From G942493375 sp942493375 (GTDB lineage: Bacteria; Armatimonadota; UBA5829): a DNA stretch of 64,000 bases. The translations under genes and the position numbers were made by a program. Below the pieces are notes generated by a model. That model had not been told where the DNA came from. It made no database searches and saw only the letters and a list, made by a program, of their open reading frames with translations. This document shows, piece after piece, positions 49,896 through 57,974 of this stretch. Numbering within the stretch: the first letter of the stretch is position 1; each line of letters begins with the position of its first letter. The stretch is from assembly GCA_942493375.1 (NCBI GenBank), contig OW818698.1, positions 6,138,001 to 6,202,000 of the forward strand. Direction: 5' to 3'.

Positions 49896-50556
49896 AACAT
49901 AGCTCTCCAAGTGATGTTATTATCAGGTCCGGACAGACAGCATCGAAGAATCCTTTGTGCCTGTCCTCTCTCAAAAATCCAACAGTATAGCAACCTGCAG
50001 ACTTACCGCTCTGCACGTCCATCGGGTGATCCCCAATCATTACAGCCTGTTCAGGTGTGAAACTGAGTTTATCCAGAGCCATAAGCACAGGTTCCGGCAA
50101 AGGTTTGTGCCTGTTAGTATCCTCCCGGGTAATCATGACATCCACTTCTATCCCAACGACTTCCATAGACAGCAGACTGGCAATACGGCAGTTGCGGGTC
50201 ACAATTCCTGTCGATATACCTGCAGTCTTTAAGGATCTTAACAGACTCCGTGCTCCGGGCACTTCAACAGCAGTCTTTGCATGCCCCATTTCTATGTTTT
50301 TCAAGATCTCGAACGCATCTCGTCTGATCGTCTTGGCTTCGTGGTGTTTGTGGAGCTCTTCCAGGCGTTCTACGGAAGTGTCAATAATTGCCAAAATATC
50401 CATCTTTGGCATTGTATCATCCCACACACTGTTCTCTTGCGCGAGTCGAAGCATCTCATTACGCATCAGAGTGAAGTCAATGTGGGTATCTACAAGCGTC
50501 CCATCAAGGTCAAACAGTACAGCAAGAGGCCAATTGTCGTTCAAAACACGTGTCAT
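49870..50556 (-). CDS. HAD-superfamily hydrolase (phosphoglycolate phosphatase-like)
   Basis: 228 residues from the ATG at 50556, chosen because CCGGAGAAG lies 4 bases upstream. A GTG 11 codons earlier would be the alternative. Motif I is VLFDLDGTLVDTHIDF with the nucleophilic Asp. Motif II is ISTGIVTRNCR, motif III Lys is in HKPLPEPVLMALDKLS, and motif IV is VMIGDHPMDVQSGKSAG. A helical cap sits between motifs I and II (about 20-95). Members hydrolyse phosphoglycolate or sugar phosphates. Its overlap with glycosyltransferase genes suggests a sugar-phosphate substrate, although that is only an inference from context. Confidence 0.88.
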   Translation of the reverse strand: MTRVLNDNWPLAVLFDLDGTLVDTHIDFTLMRNEMLRLAQENSVWDDTMPKMDILAIIDTSVERLEELHKHHEAKTIRRDAFEILKNIEMGHAKTAVEVPGARSLLRSLKTAGISTGIVTRNCRIASLLSMEVVGIEVDVMITREDTNRHKPLPEPVLMALDKLSFTPEQAVMIGDHPMDVQSGKSAGCYTVGFLREDRHKGFFDAVCPDLIITSLGELCFAANNIHS

Positions 50557-50696
50557 TACTTCTCCGGTAGAAACCTTTGCGAGCCCCACATTTATATTAC
50601 GATCAATCTACAAAGATTGTTACAACCTGTAATCTACAGAATGTGGACAAATAGAGGATATCATGAGGAGCCAATTGCGTCAAAAAATAGGATTCA

Positions 50697-50776
50697 TGTC
50701 ATTCTGAACGCAGTGAAGAATCTGCTTTTTCAGAACAGTCAACCAGACCGAGATTTTTCACTGCGTTCAGAATGAC
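50697..50776. repeat. Decaying family C palindrome
   Basis: TGTCATTCTGAACGCAGTGA (then AGAATCTGC) at left pairs imperfectly with GAGATTTTTCACTGCGTTCA (then GAATGACA) at right. The right arm has substitutions near the loop that the left arm lacks, unlike the perfect copies elsewhere. Confidence 0.75.
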
Positions 50777-50852
50777 AATGTAGCATTCAGAATGACAATA
50801 TACCAGGACGACAATGCACCGGGACGACAGAAAACCAGAATGGTTCAAAATA

Positions 50853-51620
50853 TCAGTTATAGTGACTGACGCGGGATTCTTTGGGGACGCTGTTCATATC
50901 CAACTGGTTCAAAATGGATATCCCGTTTATACTCAGCACAAATCCTCGTTCCATAAATGCTGATACCGGGTCTATGCGTAGTTTTGCTCTAAAGACTGAA
51001 TCATCCGTAGCAATAGAAAGTATCTGTTTAAGCTGATAACGGTCAAGCAGGTCTATTGCATCTTTAGCTTCCAGGGCAACGTCACTGTCGAACTCCATCT
51101 CCAAAACTCTCAGAAATGATGTCATAGCAGGAGCGATTTCTCCTTTTTGCTGGAGCAATACTGCTTTCTTAAAATGATGATGAGGGCTGGTGGGATCGAG
51201 TCTTATCAGGTCTTCAGTAACCCGCAGCGCTTTATCAATGAATCCCATCTGCATATATGCAATCCCTAATACATCTTTAGCGATAACATGCTTGGGAAAA
51301 ACCACCAGGAGTTGCTCACAAACATCAACAGCATCCTCGAAACGATTAGAGTCCAGCAATATCCGCAGCAGGTCTTCGTGGACAGTAAAATCCGAAGGAT
51401 CTGTGGCTATGGCTTTTTGCAGGAGGTTGACCGCAGGTGTCTGTTTACGCTGTATGCGGAATATCTCAGCCAGGCGTTTCATCTGTTCGATATCGTCGAG
51501 TTTTCTGCGGGAGGCCTGCCGGGCGATCTTGTATGCTTCCTCAAATTCACCAGCATCATTGAGGTGTTCTGCCTGGTCAATCAGGTCTATAACTGGGACT
51601 GTTTTCTTACGTTCTTGCAT
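50853..51620 (-). CDS. Tetratricopeptide-repeat protein
   Basis: A 255-residue all-helical protein with about four TPR-like helix pairs: IDQAEHLNDAGEFEEAYKIA, PAVNLLQKAIATDPSDFTVH, DAVDVCEQLLVVFPKHVIAK, GIAYMQMGFIDKALRVTEDL and APAMTSFLRVLEMEFDSDVA. The W/G/Y/A/P positions follow the TPR consensus. No signal peptide or membrane segment is seen. TPR proteins act as scaffolds in secretion, pilus assembly or signalling; the partner is unknown. The C-terminal 60 residues (KLRIDPVSAFMERGFVLSIN) are not repeats. The distance to the HAD gene (about 300 bases) with a repeat between suggests separate transcription. Confidence 0.85.
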   Translation of the reverse strand: MQERKKTVPVIDLIDQAEHLNDAGEFEEAYKIARQASRRKLDDIEQMKRLAEIFRIQRKQTPAVNLLQKAIATDPSDFTVHEDLLRILLDSNRFEDAVDVCEQLLVVFPKHVIAKDVLGIAYMQMGFIDKALRVTEDLIRLDPTSPHHHFKKAVLLQQKGEIAPAMTSFLRVLEMEFDSDVALEAKDAIDLLDRYQLKQILSIATDDSVFRAKLRIDPVSAFMERGFVLSINGISILNQLDMNSVPKESRVSHYN

Positions 51621-51686
51621 ATATAATTATTCCCCAAAATACAGCAATTGTCCTGCCGGAGTTTTGTTGTAGAGAGAGATATATAC

Positions 51687-51727
51687 AAAAAATAGCACCC
51701 CAAGTCGATGATCCGGCTTAAGGTGCT
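51687..51727 (-). terminator. Rho-independent terminator of the small gene at 51810
   Basis: On the minus strand AGCACC (51722-51727 complement) and GGTGCT (51694-51699 complement) close a stem with inner pairing of AAGCCG and CGACTT. It is followed by ATTTTTTGTATAT, an adequate T tract. Confidence 0.7.
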
Positions 51728-51809
51728 TACTTACGTTTCTTTCCAATCGGGACTGTGGTAGGTGGGGTAGGGGATCTTATTGAATTATATAGAATGAATG
51801 ATTACTGCA

Positions 51810-52004
51810 TTATGCAGCGACACTGATTGCAGTTATCCTGTCAAGGCAAATATCTTCCACGTCGCCAATCAGATAATCTCCATATAGTGGGACATAGGTT
51901 GTATCCTGGACATGAAGGTTCCTGACGGTCTCGTCACCCTTCTTATTTAGATAGGTGACTTTACAGCGTTTGCCCAGACAATCCTTGATTTCAGATGGTT
52001 TCAA
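51810..52004 (-). CDS. Small hypothetical protein, WYL-like beta pattern
   Basis: 64 residues from a TTG with a perfect AAGGAGG 7 bases upstream. The strand pattern (CKVTYLNKKGDETVRNLHV, GDYLIGDVEDICLDRITAIS) alternates short strands and turns. It resembles the core of WYL domains or small SH3-like barrels, in which an LDRI-type end strand is common. It lacks the DNA-binding part of WYL regulators. It may be a stand-alone ligand-binding module or a nucleic-acid-binding barrel. It is monocistronic, with its own terminator at 51687-51727. The assignment is tentative. Confidence 0.6.
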   Translation of the reverse strand: MKPSEIKDCLGKRCKVTYLNKKGDETVRNLHVQDTTYVPLYGDYLIGDVEDICLDRITAISVAA

Positions 52005-52882
52005 CGTGGCGCCTCCTTGGCATATGCGTGTCTTCCAATAAACTTGTACTGAGGCCAGTCAGTACACAACACGCATTTCGCGAACAGTGATCAAACGTAA
52101 GTTGGCTACCACATATACGGTCAATCGCAACCCGGGGTGTGCACATCCTCCCGCTGCAATAATTTGCGTCCGGTTTGGGACGACGTCTAGCAGCAGGCAG
52201 CACAGAACAGGCATATAACCATTGGCGGATATGGGCAACCGGAGCTCAATTGTCCTGGATCAGCACCCGAAACACGCTAGATCACAGATGCTTATCAATG
52301 ACAACCACGAGACTGCATTACTAAGGCCTAATTCAACCTCTGTCCCTTTTACCGGGCACAGGCGAAATCAAGTGTTAATTGCAGGTTAGCGACTACGCCG
52401 GCAAACGCACTCACTTCTCACCGATTCCACGCCACCCTGTAATATCCTGCCAAATAGGCGCCGCACAGGACCAAGCCGCCCAGACATCACAACTCATATT
52501 CGAGCCGGTCTATACAGGCCACTCCTGCCCAAAGCATATATACACCTACCTGCTATGCAGGACTTCACCATCAAGACGCACTACCAATCAACAAGCTCAG
52601 CTTTACCGCTCACTTCAAGTAAAAAGCAAAGCCCTGAGAGCAGTGCGGATCAGGATTCAGGGACAGTAACCAACTTACATATTAGTTATGCCTTGCAGTA
52701 TAGACACTGACTCCTGCGTTGATTACCTGGTTTTTGTAACTATTCATCCTGAATGTGCGTTATTTGGTATGTAGAGCAATATTAGACGTTTCAGTCATGA
52801 ATAATGCGGGCTAGAGTTTGAGGAAATCTAAAGCTCTAATATTGACATGCCGATAATAAAGATAGAAGAGGTGGTAAATGAA
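52005..52882. other. 878-bp region with no recognised gene
   Basis: It contains only weak short frames with odd composition, rich in Cys, His, Ser and Arg, that do not look like proteins. CTAGCCCGCATTATTCATGA, reverse complement of 47819-47838, lies at 52795-52814. No promoter or RNA gene was recognised. It may be decayed sequence from a former insertion. Confidence 0.55.
52795..52814 (-). repeat. 20-bp inverted repeat, right end
   Basis: TCATGAATAATGCGGGCTAG is the exact reverse complement of 47819-47838. Confidence 0.6.
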
Positions 52883-53056
52883 ATGTGGGTTGCAATTGCG
52901 GGAGCCTGGTTAATTGGAAGTGCTGTCTTTTACACTTGTATGGTTCGATCAGCTAAAGTGTTAGAGGACGATGTCTGTTCCTTGTGTGAAAATAGAGAGT
53001 GTGTAGGATGTGAGACTTGTGCTGCTCTAGAGGAATCATTGCGTAAAGCAGCTTAA
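52883..53056 (+). CDS. Small membrane protein with Cys-rich tail
   Basis: 57 residues from the ATG at 52883, chosen because AGAGGTGG lies 8 bases upstream (an in-frame ATG at 52847 is the alternative). One transmembrane segment (MWVAIAGAWLIGSAVFYTCM) leads to a cytoplasmic or periplasmic tail with CSLCENRECVGCETCAAL. Its six closely spaced cysteines may bind metal or an iron-sulfur centre. No named family is known to me. A bidirectional hairpin terminator follows at 53131-53158. Confidence 0.6.
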   Translation: MWVAIAGAWLIGSAVFYTCMVRSAKVLEDDVCSLCENRECVGCETCAALEESLRKAA

Positions 53057-53130
53057 TACAGCCGCTTTGGATCGATATTTATAGAGATGGTTCACAGCCA
53101 TCAAATGCAATTTAATAGCAGACGACAAAA

Positions 53131-53158
53131 AACCCGCAGACATAACAGTCGGCGGGTT
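53131..53158. terminator. Bidirectional terminator between convergent genes
   Basis: AACCCGCAGAC and GTCGGCGGGTT pair with small internal differences around ATAACA. AAAAAA precedes and TTTT follows, so it can act on both strands: for the small Cys-rich gene (plus) and secG (minus). Confidence 0.85.
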
Positions 53159-53169
53159 TTATAAATTCG

Positions 53170-53391
53170 TTAGACGAAATAAGCGACTATGAAACTCAAA
53201 GCCAAAAATACTATGGCTGACCACTTTGTGATCTCGTCTATTTTCTCTTCAATGCCTGGTTTACTGAATGATGTCTCTGTCTTACCGCCAATAGTCCCAC
53301 CCAGCCCTTCAGACTTTGTAGTCTGAACAGCCATCAAAAAGATAAGGACACCGGCGCTAGCCACCTGGAATATTTCAAATAGAAGTTTCAT
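53170..53391 (-). CDS. secG: SecG subunit of the protein translocase
   Basis: 73 residues with two membrane segments. The first (LFEIFQVASAGVLIFLMAVQ) is followed by the SecG loop QTTKSEGLGGTIGGKTE, corresponding to the Q-x-x-K/R-x-x-G-L family motif. The second is WSAIVFLALSFIVAYFV. SecG joins SecYE in the inner membrane and assists SecA-driven export. Its own transcription unit ends at the bidirectional terminator at 53131-53158. Small size and the Gly-rich loop make this call firm despite modest overall conservation. Confidence 0.9.
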   Translation of the reverse strand: MKLLFEIFQVASAGVLIFLMAVQTTKSEGLGGTIGGKTETSFSKPGIEEKIDEITKWSAIVFLALSFIVAYFV

Positions 53392-53905
53392 AATATTCTG
53401 CAGAACCTCTCCGCGAGTTAGTCAAAACTTACCCTATATGATACCAAGCCCATCATATGAAGTCAAATGGAAAGAGTTCAATAATATGGGGACATTGTCA
53501 TCCTGAGGAACGAAGGATCTGCTTTCCATCCGGAAAAAGCAGATCCTTCGTTCCTCAGGATGACAATGTCCCCATATTATTGAACTGTTATGTCAAATGG
53601 CTTTTGGATGCGGACATTTTCAAATGAAGTGAATAATTACTGGAAAATGGGGTATAGTATGTTTGAAATCAGATATCTACAGGCTGTTCGGGTTTATTAG
53701 ATATGTAGTAAATGCCTGGATTGGTTTCTCGCGACTCATATTTGTATAGAAATTATCCCGTTGAAAATAACTGCAGCACAAATTGTGTGATAAAATACAC
53801 GTATATCAAGCCAGCATACCCGATAAAATCCGTTTGCTCAGAAGAAATTGCGATACATAGGATTCTTAATAGCTATGCTATGAAGTAGAAATCAGAGGTG
53901 ATAGT
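53392..53905. other. 514-bp gap with a long family C element
   Basis: The left part holds the 114-bp inverted-repeat element (53473-53586). The remaining 300 bases are AT-rich and should contain the promoter of the epimerase gene; TATAGT at about 53654 is a candidate -10 box, but no matching -35 was chosen. A GAGGTGATAGT ribosome site ends the gap. Confidence 0.55.
53473..53586. repeat. Full-length family C element with 114-bp palindrome
   Basis: The flanks AGTTCAATAATATGGGGACA and TGTCCCCATATTATTGAACT are exact inverted repeats outside the common TGTCATCCTGAGGAACGAAG/CTTCGTTCCTCAGGATGACA arms. This copy shows the full extent of the element. Confidence 0.9.
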
Positions 53906-54838
53906 ATGAGTAGATTCCTGGTTACTGGTGGTGCAGGTTTTATTGGTGGGCATATCACTGAGTACCTCGTTTCACAGGGCCACGACGTCGTGGTATTCGA
54001 CAATCTATCAACTGGCAAGCTTGAAAACCTGGCTGCTGTGAAAGATAAGATCACGTTCGTACAGGGAGACATCCGGGATAAACGTGTATTGTACGATGTA
54101 ATGGACAATATAGACTATGTCCTTCACCATGCTGCCGAAATATCCGTCGCCAAATCAGTGCATGCTCCCGATATTGTTAATTCTACAAATGTAGATGGAA
54201 CGGTGAATGTCCTACTGGTTGCTAGAGACTGCAGCGTTAAACGATTTATTTTAGCATCTTCTTCCTCAATATATGGTGATACTGGCAGCGAACCGCAACA
54301 CGAAGGCTGCTTGCCACACCCATTATCTCCCTATGGGGCCAGTAAAATATGTGCGGAGTATTATTGTGAAGTATTCCACCAGATATATGGTCTGGAGACA
54401 GTCAGATTGCGCTATTTCAACGTATTCGGGCCAAGGCAGGATCCCAATTCAGAATATACAGCGGTGATTCCGAAATTTATCGATAGAGCTCATAAGAACC
54501 AGGACCTGCATATATATGGAGACGGAAAACAGACAAGGGACTTTGTTTATGTAGAAAACATTGCCCACGCGAACTATCTGGCTTGCATCACTGACAATAT
54601 CGCAGGGAAAGTCTTCAACATTGCAAGCGATCAGTCAATGACAATCGAGGCACTGGCACACAAGATACTAAAGTCCTTTGATGGGAAAGGGAATATTGTT
54701 TATGAATCCCCAAAGCCGGGAGATGTAAAATACTCAGTCAGCTGCACAGACAAGGCGCGGACTGAACTGGGATTCTCCCCGACAGTCAGTTTTGAAGACG
54801 GCTTATGCAGGACCATTGAGTATTTCAAAAATCTGTAG
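53906..54838 (+). CDS. NAD-dependent sugar epimerase/dehydratase (GalE-like)
   Basis: 310 residues of the extended short-chain dehydrogenase family. The NAD loop is FLVTGGAGFIGGHITEYL. DVVVFDNLSTGKLENLAA binds the adenine ribose (Asp at the end of beta2). Catalytic Ser-Tyr-Lys are in LASSSSIYGD and LSPYGASKICAEYYCEVF (YxxxK). The substrate-binding part has RYFNVFGPRQDPNSEYTAVI and GDGKQTRDFVYVENIAHA. Length and motifs fit UDP-glucose or UDP-N-acetylglucosamine 4-epimerases that feed surface polysaccharide. The direct neighbours do not reveal the sugar. Confidence 0.92.
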   Translation: MSRFLVTGGAGFIGGHITEYLVSQGHDVVVFDNLSTGKLENLAAVKDKITFVQGDIRDKRVLYDVMDNIDYVLHHAAEISVAKSVHAPDIVNSTNVDGTVNVLLVARDCSVKRFILASSSSIYGDTGSEPQHEGCLPHPLSPYGASKICAEYYCEVFHQIYGLETVRLRYFNVFGPRQDPNSEYTAVIPKFIDRAHKNQDLHIYGDGKQTRDFVYVENIAHANYLACITDNIAGKVFNIASDQSMTIEALAHKILKSFDGKGNIVYESPKPGDVKYSVSCTDKARTELGFSPTVSFEDGLCRTIEYFKNL

Positions 54839-54860
54839 AACGTAACAAGGTAAATATAAC

Positions 54861-54927
54861 TCCAATCCGTTCGTGCTGAGGATCTAAACGCCTTGAGCAT
54901 TTACACTACATGTCGAAGCACGAACGG
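54861..54927. repeat. Interrupted CCGTTCGTGCT palindrome
   Basis: CCGTTCGTGCT at left and AGCACGAACGG at right are exact inverted arms. The interior GAGGATCTAAACGCC...CACTACAT separates what is elsewhere usually a compact hairpin. It lies between the convergent epimerase and M28 peptidase genes. Confidence 0.5.
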
Positions 54928-54971
54928 TATCTTTCATTATCCATTGTCAATTATCAATTACACAGTCCCGC

Positions 54972-55925
54972 TTACTTATCGCCACTCTTCAGTGAATAGA
55001 CATAAGCGCTAACAACGTCCCCTACAACCTTGAGTGACTCAGGTGAGCACTTGTCCGGGGTATCCGCTGTGGTGTGCCAATAGGCGTAGTCGAAGTCGAT
55101 AATGTCGATGCAGGGCAAACCGGCGTCTATCAATGGCAGGTGATCATCGGTTATCTCGTATTTTTCCGAATTCTTGAACTGCTTCGCATATCCCAGGTCA
55201 GCAGCTGTTTTCCAGATTGCTTCCACGAGCTTCGGAGCTGCATCCACGGAGTTTCTCTCTTTGTATATGTTGAGATCGCTGTCCCCGATCATATCGAGCA
55301 AAATCCCATGTTCAGGTTTCAGCTTTCTGTTCTCATATACAAGAGCAGTATTCATTGTTTTTGCGAAATACTTTGCCCCAAGATACATTGTTTTCTCGGT
55401 GTTCCCATAGTCCTCACCATCAAAGAAAACTGTGATGACTCCAATTTCAGGTTTGCGTGCGGCAAAGATCCTTGTTAATTCCAATAGCACCGCAACTCCG
55501 GAAGCCCCATCATTGGCGCCGGCAATAGGATATCTGCGCTTCTCGGCAATAATCTCCTGGTCAGCCATCGGTCTGCTGTCCCAGTGAGCTGCAAGCAGTA
55601 TCTGTCTCTTTGCTGTTGGATTGGTCAGACCGATAAGGTTTATCAGTGGAATAGACTTACCCTTGACATCCTGTTGGAAACGTTGGACGAATACTTTATC
55701 TGTGTGCTTAGCGAGTTCATTTGTGAGGAAAGCCAGGCAGTCTGTTTGTGCTTTAGTTCCAGGGACTCTCGGACCAAAAGCAACCTGCTTTTTCAACAAG
55801 GTGTAGGCATTGTCCTTGTTAAATGAATCAAGAGACTGGGATTTAGTGCACGATGATAAAAGCACTACTGCAGAGATGACTGCAGCAGTGCTTATAATCG
55901 CAGTAAATAAACTTCGCCTCATCAC
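54972..55925 (-). CDS. M28-family metallopeptidase / glutaminyl-cyclase-like lipoprotein
   Basis: 317 residues with a lipoprotein signal (TAAVISAVVLLSSC, lipidated Cys about residue 26). Zinc ligands follow the M28 order: His in QILLAAHWDSRP, Asp in AGANDGASGVAVLLEL, Glu in VFFDGEDYGNTE, and Asp in GILLDMIGDSDL. The last His is in DYAYWHTTADTPDKCSPES. The FGPRVPGTKAQTDCLAFL start and overall shape resemble bacterial/animal-type glutaminyl cyclases as well as aminopeptidases; which one cannot be told. It is anchored in the envelope. Its start overlaps the stop of the 5'-nucleotidase-domain gene by four bases, so they form an operon. Confidence 0.88.
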   Translation of the reverse strand: MMRRSLFTAIISTAAVISAVVLLSSCTKSQSLDSFNKDNAYTLLKKQVAFGPRVPGTKAQTDCLAFLTNELAKHTDKVFVQRFQQDVKGKSIPLINLIGLTNPTAKRQILLAAHWDSRPMADQEIIAEKRRYPIAGANDGASGVAVLLELTRIFAARKPEIGVITVFFDGEDYGNTEKTMYLGAKYFAKTMNTALVYENRKLKPEHGILLDMIGDSDLNIYKERNSVDAAPKLVEAIWKTAADLGYAKQFKNSEKYEITDDHLPLIDAGLPCIDIIDFDYAYWHTTADTPDKCSPESLKVVGDVVSAYVYSLKSGDK

Positions 55926-56632
55926 TTTTTCTGACCAGCAATAGTAATGCGATCAAGTTTGGTGTAATCCAGCGAAGCGTTTTGCTTGAGGTAGTTGCTG
56001 ACGGCATCTACTACTGTAGGAGGGCTGTCAGGTGCCTTTATGTCATTACGAGACCAGACTTTCCAATATCCCAGTGCACCACGTGCCAGCGACCGTGTGA
56101 CAGCCACTTTGTATGTAGTCAAAGGGACCAGCTTGTCTTCACCGATTGTTACCTTAGTAACTCTGCTCCCCTGCGCTTTTGCAGGATTAAATGTGAAAGA
56201 CAATCCCGATACCTGAAGAAATCTCAGTGTAGGTTTCGGATAGCTGGAAACCGACTGCTCAAGCGCAGCTGTCAGCTGCTTGCCGGTAATCTGAATCACA
56301 GTGACAGTATCCTCTGGATAGTTTACCAGAGAGGATATTTCTTCCGGGCTTTTTGAACTGGTTATTGAAACTTTGCCTTTGGATCTTATTTCACTCGAAG
56401 CAATCAAGCCAACGTCAGCTTTCACGGATTCACGGATAGCATCAGCGAATAGATCGCCCAGAGCGGTCTCTGTAGTGCTCATTTTATCGGATGCATGATT
56501 GGATGTATCAGGGACAGTCTGATTATCAGCACACATCCCTGGTACACTTACAACCAATAGCGATATGCATATTCCAATGAAGAGACTATGCAAGTTACGG
56601 ATACACAGCTTACTACCTGTTGTTTTCAGCAT
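55922..56632 (-). CDS. Exported 5'-nucleotidase C-terminal-domain protein
   Basis: 236 residues with an export signal (LHSLFIGICISLLVVSVPGM). The rest matches only the C-terminal substrate-binding domain of UshA-type 5'-nucleotidases: TETALGDLFADAIRESVKAD, GLIASSEIRSKGKVSI, VNYPEDTVTVIQITGKQLTA and LRFLQVSGLSFTFNPAKAQG. The N-terminal metallophosphatase domain is absent. Such stand-alone domains cannot be hydrolases by themselves and may bind nucleotides or act as partners. The four-base overlap with the M28 gene suggests a joint periplasmic role. The upstream prfB gene is 17 bases away in the same direction, so transcription may continue from it. Confidence 0.85.
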   Translation of the reverse strand: MLKTTGSKLCIRNLHSLFIGICISLLVVSVPGMCADNQTVPDTSNHASDKMSTTETALGDLFADAIRESVKADVGLIASSEIRSKGKVSITSSKSPEEISSLVNYPEDTVTVIQITGKQLTAALEQSVSSYPKPTLRFLQVSGLSFTFNPAKAQGSRVTKVTIGEDKLVPLTTYKVAVTRSLARGALGYWKVWSRNDIKAPDSPPTVVDAVSNYLKQNASLDYTKLDRITIAGQKK

Positions 56633-56649
56633 CTCGATTCCCTCCTGCG

Positions 56650-57751
56650 CTATTTATCTACTTGAGGTGATCTCAGCGCAGTTTCCAAGAAATCATCTAT
56701 ATCTCCATCCATAACCCGGGCAACATCACCGGTCTCATGTCCGGTCCGGAGGTCTTTGACCATTGTGTAGGGTTGGAATACGTATGACCGCATCTGGTTG
56801 CCCCACTCAATAGCCCTCATATCTCCCCTAAGTTCAGCCATTCTCTGGTCGTTCTCTGCAGACTGCAGTTCACCAAGCCTACTCATCAGCACTTTCATCG
56901 CCATATCTTTGTTCTTGTGCTGTGACCGTTCATTCTGGCAGGTAACCACTAGTCCTGTCGGGATATGAGTTATTCGTATTGCTGAGTCTGTTTTGTTAAC
57001 ATGCTGCCCGCCCGCTCCGCTTGATCTGTAAGTATCAATGCGGATTTCGTCAGGATTTATGTTGACTTCACTATCATCAGCAATCTCCGGTATAACATCA
57101 ACTGCCGCGAAGGAAGTATGTCTCCGTTTATTAGCATCAAAAGGAGAGATTCGCACCAGTCTGTGCACACCTCTCTCGGTCTTTGCATATCCGTAGGCAT
57201 TTCTACCCTCTATTAATATAGTGACGTTTTTAGAACCGGCAACTTCCCCTGGAACCTGATTTAATATTTCTATTTTAAACTTACGACGCTCTGCCCACCT
57301 GGTATACATCCTTGCCAGCATATCTACCCAGTCGCAAGCTTCAGTCCCACCAGCACCGGAGTTGATCTCCATTATGGCATTGGCATTGTCGTGTTCGCCT
57401 GAGAGGACTGTTTCCAGTTCAACTCTGGCATAATCTTCAAGGAGAGATTTCAACTCAGTGCGGACATCGTCAGCATCCTGAGAGTTTTCATCCTCGACCA
57501 TCTCAGCCAGTTCTTTGACATCTTCAGCGCGAGACATAAGATTCAAGACCGGATCAACCGCTGCCCTGAGCCTGTTTGTATCTTTCATCGTCTTCTGAGC
57601 TTGTGTGGAGTCATCCCAAAAACCTGGTTCGGAACACACCTGCTCCAATCTTGCTATTTCCTCTTGTTTACTGGCCAGGTCAAAGATGACCTCCCAGCTC
57701 TTCGAGGTCTCTCATCAACTGAGGCAATTTTTCAGAAACTTCTTTCAACAT
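56650..57751 (-). CDS. prfB: Peptide chain release factor 2 (programmed +1 frameshift)
   Basis: Translation starts at ATG 57751 with GGTGGT upstream (MLKEVSEKLPQLMRDLEELG, frame 0). It reaches CTT-TGA-C at 57685-57679, where the ribosome slips +1 and continues as DLASKQEEIARLEQVC to the stop at 56650. A GGAGGT Shine-Dalgarno-like stimulator lies 3-4 bases before the CTT. The product is about 367 residues, the normal RF2 length. The peptidyl-hydrolysis motif GGQ lies in SSGAGGQHVNKTDSAIRI. RF2 reads UGA and UAA, so shortage of RF2 raises its own frameshifting. This is a known autoregulatory circuit in many bacteria. Confidence 0.95.
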
Positions 57752-57777
57752 GTATATACCACCATTTTAGAATATGG

Positions 57778-57974
57778 AACCAGGAAAGGGAGAAGTCAGA
57801 AGATAGAAGACAGAAGTCAGAATGCCTAGATCGATACATTGCAATATTGTTCCGAATTCCTGATTTTAGATATGATAATTATTGTGGGAGTCAACATTTG
57901 AAAAACTGGGCTTAACACCAGTGTCTGGACTCCATATTCTGTCTTCTGTCTTCTGACTTCTGACTTCTATCCCT
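57778..57974. repeat. GAAGTCAGAAGA heptad repeats in inverted array
   Basis: GAAGTCAGAAGATAGAAGAC units (57792-57824) face the inverted CTGTCTTCTGTCTTCTGACT units (57938-57964). The right array runs to the stop codon of secA. It has a composition similar to the TGAAGCC heptad tracts next to other stops in the window. Confidence 0.7.

Noticed and set aside
50057..50632. 191-residue frame antisense to the HAD phosphatase gene
   Set aside because: The HAD motifs are all present on the minus strand; the plus-strand translation is Ser/Arg-rich shadow sequence.
52379..52669. 96-residue frame in the 878-bp gap
   Set aside because: Unusual composition (many Cys, His, Ser, Arg), TTG start without ribosome site and no recognisable similarity; treated as chance.
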